NCBI GenBank assembly: GCA_003573975.1
Contig: AP018533.1
Coordinates: forward strand, 248,001-312,000
DNA: 64,000 bases
Direction of reading: 5' to 3'
Origin: Clostridiales bacterium CCNA10
Lineage (GTDB): Bacteria > Bacillota > Clostridia > Oscillospirales > Oscillospiraceae
Notes under the pieces: generated by a model
Told to the model about the DNA's origin: nothing
Databases searched by the model: none
What the model saw: only the letters and a program-made list of their open reading frames with translations
Program-made: the position numbers and the translations under genes
In this document: positions 59,201 to 64,000 of the stretch, piece after piece
Numbering within the stretch: position 1 is the first letter of the stretch
Layout of the letters: each line of letters begins with the position of its first letter

Positions 59201-60385
59201 ATCGCGGAGGAGCTGTTCGGCCCCGAGTACACCAAGCGGTTCCAGGAGATCAAGGACGCCCGTGTGGAGATCAAACACAAGAACTTTGAGAAGGCCCGGA
59301 AGATGCTGAACGGCGCACTGGCCAAGTATCTGACGGATGAGGGTTCGGCAGACGCTCTGGCCCAGGCACTGAAAATCGCCATCAACTCGGTCTATGGCCT
59401 GACCTCGGCCAACTTCGAGAATCCCTTCCGGGACAACCGGAACAAAGACAATATCGTCGCCAAGCGCGGAGCCCTGTTTATGGTCAACCTCAAGCACGAG
59501 GTCCAGAAACGGGGCTTTACTGTTGCCCACATCAAGACGGACTCCATCAAAATCCCGGACGCAACGCCAGCCATCATCGACTTTGTGATGAAGTACGGTG
59601 AGAAGTACGGCTATACCTTTGAGCACGAGGCCACCTACGACCGGATGTGCCTGGTGAACAACGCCGTTTACATCGCCAAGTACGCCACGGCGGAGAAATG
59701 CCAGCTGGCTTACGGCTATGTGCCCGGTGATATTCGGAAACACCCCGGCGAATGGAACGCCACCGGCACCCAGTTCCAGATCCCCTACGTGTTCAAGAAG
59801 CTGTTCTCCAGGGAAGAGATCGTGTTCGAGGATATGTGCGAGACCAAATCGGTCACCACCGCGCTGTACCTGGATACGAACGAGACCCTGCCGGATGTAT
59901 CCGAGTATGAGAAAGAGCTTGAAACACTGCGGAAAAAATGGCCGGACAAAGAGGGACAGTACCCCATGGATTATGACGAGGTCGTTGCGGATCTGAAAGC
60001 CAAAATCGAACCGGGCCACAATTATATTTTCATCGGCAAGGTTGGCTCCTTTTGTCCTATGAAACCCGGCTGCAACGGCGGTCTACTGCTGCGGGAGGTC
60101 GTGGACAAAAAGACCGGCGAAAAGAGCTATGCCTCTGCTGGCGGGGCCAAGGGCTACCGTTGGCTGGAGTCTGAGATGGTCAAGCATCTGGGTAAGGAAG
60201 ACGGCATCGACCGGGGGTACTACGATGCCATGGTGGACGCCGCCGTTGCGGATATTTCCCAATACGGAGACTTCGAGTGGTTCGTATCCGACGACCCCTA
60301 TGTGAAAGCGGACGATGACACGCCACCCTGGTTCGGCCCCGGGGAGCCCTATGGCGATGACGCTACCGCCTTTGATGTGAGGTGA
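56237..60385 (+). CDS. SF3 helicase / AEP primase / family B DNA polymerase fusion
   Basis: This is a 1382-residue replicase. Region 1 (about 140-300) is a D5/SF3-type helicase: Walker A GAVGTGKST (182-190), the FLIMGTNKP sensor and Arg in GVIRRLIDV. Region 2 (about 495-690) is archaeo-eukaryotic primase-like: acidic DFDIPD (509-514) and SKSGCGIHLHY (539-549). Region 3 is family B polymerase: exonuclease DVE in YDVEVFP, NCRRYD and YCDND (845-849); motif A DIASMHPSS, motif B KIAINSVYG, motif C KTDS. In motif C the first Asp of DTD is Lys, while the essential second Asp is kept. All three activities appear intact. Confidence 0.9.
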   Translation: MLDFLMISTRSGKRGIIEIYPKFIIKKSSDLMIRGGDFYAIWIDERGMWSTDEQDAVDLIDRELDRYAEENRTRFDGNIRVLHMWDAETGMIDTWHKYCQKQMKDQFHMLDEKLIFSNTKVTKRDYASKSLPYPLEPGETPAWERLVSTLYSPEERHKIEWCIGAIVTGESKKLQKFLVFYGAVGTGKSTIINVIMQLFEGYHTSFSAKDLGSSSNAFALEAFRANPLVAIQHDGDLSRIEDNTRINSLVSHEMMTVNEKFRSAYSNRFKTFLIMGTNKPVKITDAKSGVIRRLIDVTPTGDKVPPDEYRRLTRQIPFELGGIAYHCQEVYLEDPDYYNDYIPIAMMGASNDFYNFIVDSYHVFKRDDGVSLKSAWEMYKVYCEDAKVPYPVSRMIFKEELKNYFRCYEERFSMGDGSRVRNYYSGFRTEKFEEQAPEDKPVSPPHPTIDFVEGQASAFDKDCADCPAQYAGGEGTPRNKWERVRTKLSALDTSKLHYVKLPENHIVIDFDIPDEQGQKSFERNLAEASKWPATYAEVSKSGCGIHLHYIYSGDPTRLSRIYDDHIEVKVFTGNSSLRRKLSKCNNLPIATISSGLPLKGENNVVNSKVIQSEKGLRVQIKRNLNKEIHPATKPSIDFIHKILTDAYESGMPYDVTDMRNAVLAFAANSTNQAEYCIKLVNKMPFKSAEDGQGVKNDEAKLVFYDVEVFPNLFLVNWKIEGPGQTVVRMINPKPTEIEELMKFRLVGFNCRRYDNHILYARLMGYTNEQLYNLSQKIINSEKKARSTNCFFGEAYNVSYTDVYDFCSVKQSLKKWEIELGLHHQELGLPWDQPVPEEMWQKVAEYCDNDVIATEAVFNARKADFVAREILADVAGMTVNDTTNSLTTRIIFGGNKRPQDQFNYRNMGDTTQIYDPNRDLPFTMGEPEFDEFTAFDKKGRPIFPGYKFEGGKSLYRGEEVGEGGYVYAEPGMYGDIALLDIASMHPSSIIAEELFGPEYTKRFQEIKDARVEIKHKNFEKARKMLNGALAKYLTDEGSADALAQALKIAINSVYGLTSANFENPFRDNRNKDNIVAKRGALFMVNLKHEVQKRGFTVAHIKTDSIKIPDATPAIIDFVMKYGEKYGYTFEHEATYDRMCLVNNAVYIAKYATAEKCQLAYGYVPGDIRKHPGEWNATGTQFQIPYVFKKLFSREEIVFEDMCETKSVTTALYLDTNETLPDVSEYEKELETLRKKWPDKEGQYPMDYDEVVADLKAKIEPGHNYIFIGKVGSFCPMKPGCNGGLLLREVVDKKTGEKSYASAGGAKGYRWLESEMVKHLGKEDGIDRGYYDAMVDAAVADISQYGDFEWFVSDDPYVKADDDTPPWFGPGEPYGDDATAFDVR

Positions 60386-60390
60386 AGACG

Positions 60391-60627
60391 ATGAGCATCG
60401 TGCTGATTATATTCTGGTTCGACGTTCTGGCTGCGTTCATTTGCGCCGCCACCGAGCGGTTCTTCCTATGCGGCGTCAATGTCGTGTTGGCGGTTTTGCT
60501 GGCTTTCATAGCCATGGTTTATGAGGGGCGTCTACTGAACCGCGTCAAGAAGCTGGAAGAGGAAGTCGCATTGCTCCGCAGGGGCACGATTATCTGCGAA
60601 CACCTTTCCCAAATCAACGATAAATAA
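60391..60627 (+). CDS. Small membrane protein
   Basis: This is a 78-residue protein with two hydrophobic segments and a short charged helix ([16 protein letters not shown]). GAGGTGAAGACG precedes ATG. It is inserted between the replicase and the ssDNA-binding gene. Unknown function. Confidence 0.65.
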   Translation: MSIVLIIFWFDVLAAFICAATERFFLCGVNVVLAVLLAFIAMVYEGRLLNRVKKLEEEVALLRRGTIICEHLSQINDK

Positions 60628-60641
60628 AGGAGAGTTTTATT

Positions 60642-61133
60642 ATGGCTAATCCCAGAGTGAATGAGAACCTTGTGATCGAGAACGCCCGCCTGCTCTTCCG
60701 GAACTTCTCCGGCAGAGAGAGCAAGTACAACCGCGCCGGACAGCGGAACTTCTGCGTCTACATCGAAGATGCCGCAGACGCCCAGAAGCTGATCGATGAC
60801 GGCTGGAATGTCCGTGTTCGTCCGCCCCGTGAGGACGGCGAGGAGCCCCGCTATTATATTCAGGTGGCGGTCAGCTTTGAGAACATTCCGCCCACGGTCT
60901 ACATGATTACCAAGCGCAAGAAGGTAAAGCTGGACGAGGAGTCCATCGACACCCTCGACTTCGCGGAGATCCGCAATGTGGATCTGACCATCCGCCCCTA
61001 CAACTGGGTGATTCAGGAGGGCACCAAGAACGAGAAGAGCGGCGTTAAGGCCTACCTGCGTTCGCTGTACGTGGTCATCGAAGAGGATGAGTTCGCCGAG
61101 AAGTACGCCGGCGACGAGTATCCGGAGGAGTAA
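60642..61133 (+). CDS. Probable phage ssDNA-binding protein
   Basis: This is a 163-residue protein, beta-rich with an acidic tail ([16 protein letters not shown]). The acidic C-terminus and its place between replicase and helicase genes match phage SSB/OB-fold proteins. The fold is inferred, not proven. AAAGGAG precedes ATG. Confidence 0.7.
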   Translation: MANPRVNENLVIENARLLFRNFSGRESKYNRAGQRNFCVYIEDAADAQKLIDDGWNVRVRPPREDGEEPRYYIQVAVSFENIPPTVYMITKRKKVKLDEESIDTLDFAEIRNVDLTIRPYNWVIQEGTKNEKSGVKAYLRSLYVVIEEDEFAEKYAGDEYPEE

Positions 61134-61204
61134 GACCAATGCGGGGGCGTCGTTGAATAAGGAGATAGCCGGCGCCCTCTCCTATTTTTGAAAGGAGAAA
61201 AACC

Positions 61205-61255
61205 ATGGCAAATGAGGTAAATTGCCGCATGATTTTTAAGGAGGGCGTGGAATGA
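61205..61255 (+). CDS. 16-aa leader peptide ORF
   Basis: ATG follows AAAGGAGAAAAACC. It encodes MANEVNCRMIFKEGVE and its TGA overlaps the ATG of the methylase-like gene (ATGA). It may couple translation of that gene. Confidence 0.5.
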   Translation: MANEVNCRMIFKEGVE

Positions 61256-62217
61256 AGCCATTCTGGAAAAATTCCCGGAAGAAAAAAACGAAGAAACCTA
61301 CCACTCCTCTCCAGCAGAAACCGAGAACACGGGCAAAACCGAAGTCCATGGAGGAACCGTGGAAACCTCCCATGGCTGTTCCGCCCAAAGCGATGGGGCA
61401 AGAAAGAACACCCATCACACAGATGCTGGAATCGGCTCGTCCCGCCCGGAAAGAGTACATTCCAGCCAGGCCATCGACGCGAAAGAGCGAGTATTATCAC
61501 GAGTTTCGCTCCAATTTTCAGCAGCTGCTTTCTCCAAAATGTCGCCCGATTGATATTTGGAGGGATTTCATCGTCATGGTGGCCTGCGCAATGTCCAATA
61601 CCGTGGATAAAGCCCATTATGATGAGCGGGAGAAACGGTATCTGGAAATCATCAACAAATACGAAGAATCTCAGCAGCATATTTTCCCCAAACTCTATGC
61701 CGCTGTGGTCCTGGCTCTGGATGAAAACCCGGAACAGGACTTTCTCGGCGAGATGTTTATGGATCTGCACCTCGACTATGAGGAGCTGAAACAGATATTT
61801 ACGCCATACCACGTGTGCCAACTGATGGCGGACATCACGATGGACGACCTTGTTGAGCAGATTGACAAGCAGGGCTATGTTTCCATCAATGACTGCTGCT
61901 GTGGAGCAGGAGCAAATCTAATTGCCGCAATCAATTCCGCCCGACGCAAATTGGAAGATGCGGGCCTGAACTTTCAGAACCACATTCTGATCATCGGGCA
62001 GGACATCGAGGAACTGGTGGCACTGATGTGTTATATTCAGATCTCCCTGCTCGGGGTCGCTGGCTATATCAAGGTCGGAAACGCCCTTACGGAGCCAATG
62101 ACCCCTGGCGACAGCATGGAAAATTACTGGTTCACGCCTATGTATTTTTCTGACGTATGGCACACAAGAAGAACCATTCGGACGTTTATGGATTTATTTA
62201 AGGAGGATGCGACATGA
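61252..62217 (+). CDS. N6-methyltransferase-like protein lacking NPPY
   Basis: This is a 321-residue protein with an N6 DNA methylase layout: basic N-terminus, a helical region, then the SAM-binding motif (INDCCCGAGANLIAAI) and IIGQDIEEL. The catalytic (D/N)PPY motif is not seen before the end. It may be catalytically dead or a truncated form; the protein stops at FMDLFKEDAT. Confidence 0.75.
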   Translation: MKPFWKNSRKKKTKKPTTPLQQKPRTRAKPKSMEEPWKPPMAVPPKAMGQERTPITQMLESARPARKEYIPARPSTRKSEYYHEFRSNFQQLLSPKCRPIDIWRDFIVMVACAMSNTVDKAHYDEREKRYLEIINKYEESQQHIFPKLYAAVVLALDENPEQDFLGEMFMDLHLDYEELKQIFTPYHVCQLMADITMDDLVEQIDKQGYVSINDCCCGAGANLIAAINSARRKLEDAGLNFQNHILIIGQDIEELVALMCYIQISLLGVAGYIKVGNALTEPMTPGDSMENYWFTPMYFSDVWHTRRTIRTFMDLFKEDAT

Positions 62218-62633
62218 ATAAATGGCCAAGATGCGAGGACTGCGTGCGCGACAATTACCTTAGAGCGCCCGTCTGTCAAACCTGCGTTGCCGGAAGCAAT
62301 TTTTTGCCCCGGGGACGCAGCAAGATTTACTACGAGTCTGTCCAGGAGATGAATCAGCCGCCGGCAGCTTATCGCGCTATGGTTCAGGCCTTGCGGAGGT
62401 TTGACGATAGCGCTCTTGTTCCGGAGATTCTGGACGTGATGTTCAACGAGCCAGCCACTATCGTCTTCTGGGCCGATGGCACCAAGACTGTGGTCAAAGC
62501 CGTTTACGACGAGTTCGATCCGGAGAAGGGGCTTGCTGTGGCGATTGCGAAGAAAGCTCTCGGCAACAAGGGCAACTACTACAATGTCATTGCAAAGTGG
62601 ACGGACGAGTATCTTGAGAAAGAGGACAAGTGA
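62214..62633 (+). CDS. Conserved phage protein
   Basis: This is a 139-residue protein with Cys pairs (CEDCVRDN, CQTC) at the N-terminus and a conserved C-terminal domain (TIVFWADGTKTVVKAVYDEF, GLAVAIAKKALGNKGNYYN). ATG overlaps the previous stop. Such domains recur in Firmicute phages; function unknown. Confidence 0.7.
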   Translation: MNKWPRCEDCVRDNYLRAPVCQTCVAGSNFLPRGRSKIYYESVQEMNQPPAAYRAMVQALRRFDDSALVPEILDVMFNEPATIVFWADGTKTVVKAVYDEFDPEKGLAVAIAKKALGNKGNYYNVIAKWTDEYLEKEDK

Positions 62634-62639
62634 TGCCCC

Positions 62640-63914
62640 GTGGCCATCCAGTTATATGACTACCAGCTCGAAGCTCTGAATCGGATGAAAAACGGCTGTA
62701 TCCTCTGCGGCGGGGTTGGTTCGGGGAAGTCCCGGACCGGCCTCGCTTATTACTATGTGCAAGAGGGCGGCAAAGTGGGTACGGACGAGTATATTCCGAT
62801 GAAGAATCCCAGAGACCTCTACATCATCACCACTGCACGAAAACGGGACACCTGTGAATGGCAGGGCGATTTGGCTCCGTTCCTGCTCTCCCCCACTCCG
62901 GAGGCCAACTACTACAAAAACAAAGTGGTCATCGACTCCTGGAACAACATCGGTAAGTACGTTGACGTCAAGGACGCCTTCTTTATCTTTGATGAACAGC
63001 GGGTGGTGGGGTATGGCGCCTGGACCAAGGCGTTCCTCAAAATCGTAAAGTCGAATGACTGGCTTCTGCTCTCGGCCACGCCTGGCGATACCTGGCAGGA
63101 TTATATTCCGGTCTTCATCGCCAACGGGTTCTACCGCAACAAGACCGACTTTGTGGACCAGCATGTGATCTACGATTGGAGGGCCAAATACCCGAAGGTT
63201 GACGGCTACCGCAATACCGGAAGGCTAATCCGGCTTCGGGACAGGATTCTGGTCAACATGGATTTCAAGCGGCAGACAGTATCCCATCATGAGGACATCC
63301 GGGTTTCGTATGATATTTCCAGGTATAAGGACATCATGCGGACGCGATGGAATCCCTGGGAGGACAGGCCCATTGAAACCGCAGCCGAACTCTGCATGGC
63401 GCTTCGCCGGGTGACCAATTCGGATGAATCCCGGTCTGTTGCGATACTGGAAATCATGGAGGACCACCCCAGGGCCATCATCTTTTACAGCTACGACTAT
63501 GAGCTGGATATTTTGCGTTCACTCGGGTATCCGGAGGGTACGGAGGTTGCGGAGTGGAACGGTCACAAGCACCAGGAAATCCCTACCGGAAAAAAGTGGG
63601 TGTACCTCGTCCAGTACACCGCCGGCTGTGAGGGTTGGAACTGCATTACCACGGACACCATTATATTCTACTCGCAGCAGTATTCCTATAAGGTTGCCAC
63701 ACAGGCGGCCGGACGGATTGACCGGCTGAACACGCCCTACCGGGATCTCAACTACTACCACCTGAAGAGCTTTTCCGGGATTGACCTCGCCATCAGCAAG
63801 GCTCTGTCCAAGAAGAAGAACTTCAACGAGGGCAAGTTTGTCGGTTGGGCCACAAAGCCGTTGGAGGTGAACCCCAAGAGTCATGAACAGGAAAGACGTC
63901 GCAGAGCTGCTTAA
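62640..63914 (+). CDS. SNF2-family helicase
   Basis: This is a 424-residue protein starting at GTG. Walker A is CGGVGSGKSRTGLA; motif II is IFDEQRVVG; SNDWLLLSATPGDT is motif III; AGRIDRLNTPYRDL is motif VI. It is a compact phage SF2 helicase, likely acting with the replicase in DNA unwinding or recombination. Confidence 0.9.
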   Translation: MAIQLYDYQLEALNRMKNGCILCGGVGSGKSRTGLAYYYVQEGGKVGTDEYIPMKNPRDLYIITTARKRDTCEWQGDLAPFLLSPTPEANYYKNKVVIDSWNNIGKYVDVKDAFFIFDEQRVVGYGAWTKAFLKIVKSNDWLLLSATPGDTWQDYIPVFIANGFYRNKTDFVDQHVIYDWRAKYPKVDGYRNTGRLIRLRDRILVNMDFKRQTVSHHEDIRVSYDISRYKDIMRTRWNPWEDRPIETAAELCMALRRVTNSDESRSVAILEIMEDHPRAIIFYSYDYELDILRSLGYPEGTEVAEWNGHKHQEIPTGKKWVYLVQYTAGCEGWNCITTDTIIFYSQQYSYKVATQAAGRIDRLNTPYRDLNYYHLKSFSGIDLAISKALSKKKNFNEGKFVGWATKPLEVNPKSHEQERRRRAA

Positions 63915-64000
63915 CCGCAGGCGGAGACAAATTCTCGTTCACAGCATCATTTATTACAAAATGGACGATAACCTCATTTCGGATAGCACCTGGTCGGCAT
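63883..64000 (+). CDS. DNA ligase LigA-related protein (partial)
   Basis: This is the N-terminal 39 residues only (MNRKDVAELLNRRRRQILVH, then YYKMDDNLISDSTWSA), overlapping the helicase end by 32 bp. The RRRQILVHS..YY pattern recalls the short LigA-related phage proteins (adenylation-domain Ia helices). The gene continues past the window. Confidence 0.6.
   Translation, partial: MNRKDVAELLNRRRRQILVHSIIYYKMDDNLISDSTWSA

Larger units (their letters stand above)
40636..63667 (+). repeat. Dispersed ATTATATTY motif
   Basis: TTATATT recurs on the plus strand, both between genes (40636, 44770, 45064, 45669) and inside genes (for example 47582, 48661, 50346, 52082, 55617, 56689, 57257, 57878, 58901, 60022, 60405, 60851, 62030, 63101, 63660). 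Positions are to within a few bases. See findings. Confidence 0.65.
37660..64000. mobile_element. Phage-derived element (left part)
   Basis: An integrase lies at the left end. Rightward small genes follow, then regulators, a cell-wall hydrolase and a complete DNA replication module. No virion genes are seen within the window. A prophage is likeliest; a phage-plasmid or satellite is possible. Confidence 0.75.

Noticed and set aside
58022-60019. 665-codon minus-strand ORF under the replicase
   Set aside because: Antisense shadow of the well-supported polymerase gene; composition is not protein-like.
1-64000. CRISPR arrays
   Set aside because: No regularly spaced direct repeats with unique spacers were seen; the cassette motif copies are irregularly spaced and lie between genes.

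Overview
The window looks like a chromosomal stretch of a gut Firmicute (class Clostridia, probably Oscillospiraceae or Lachnospiraceae; inferred from gene families only). It is a pile-up of mobile DNA: a Tn1549/CTn-type integrative conjugative element (ICE, about 1-33.5 kb), a smaller mobilizable element nested inside it, a decayed second ICE, two cellular-type genes, and the left part of a large prophage or phage-derived element (about 37.66 kb to the right edge).

ICE (mostly minus strand). From right to left: replication initiator, PcfB-like protein, VirD4 coupling protein, Maff2-type membrane protein (split), TrbL/VirB6-like protein, PrgI-like protein, VirB4 ATPase, NlpC/P60 hydrolase, DUF4315/DUF4366 proteins, topoisomerase III and an ArdA-type antirestriction protein. 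AT-rich cargo is slotted between backbone genes: a HEPN-like gene, a DUF2513/zinc-ribbon pair, and a DUF3800 pair near the right end. The nested element (17158-27579) sits inside the maff2 reading frame, with an 11-bp repeat at each end. It carries a large serine recombinase, a TnpW-like protein, a VapE-type ATPase, a CHC2 primase, a MobA/MobL relaxase, regulators and small secreted or membrane proteins.

The ICE ends at the 3' part of a tRNA-Arg(CCT) gene, with short repeats on both sides. Beyond it lies a shrunken second ICE (33.5-36.1 kb) in which three genes are fused by deletions. Next come a peptidase E-like gene and a methyltransferase gene, and then a 17-codon ORF that seems to be cut by the next insertion.

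Phage-like element (37.66 kb onward). A tyrosine integrase reads leftward. Almost everything to its right reads rightward. From 39.3 to 46 kb there is an unusual series of very small genes, most followed by a hairpin terminator and preceded by a recurring motif (CGCAGAAATTGCA, then CTATTATGGAG). The same motif also precedes a tRNA gene and two other structured RNAs. From 46 to 56 kb come an RpoA-CTD-like protein, a BRO-N protein, three DUF6353 paralogues, a SleB-like hydrolase and many short membrane proteins. From 56 kb there is a replication module: a 1382-residue SF3 helicase / AEP primase / family B polymerase fusion, a probable ssDNA-binding protein, a methylase-like protein, an SNF2 helicase and a LigA-related protein. 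No capsid, terminase or tail genes are in view.

Most promising for follow-up: the promoter-like cassette motif, an ATTATATTY motif enriched on one strand in all reading frames, the triple-fusion replicase, the two structured RNAs, and the tRNA with a 6-nt anticodon loop.
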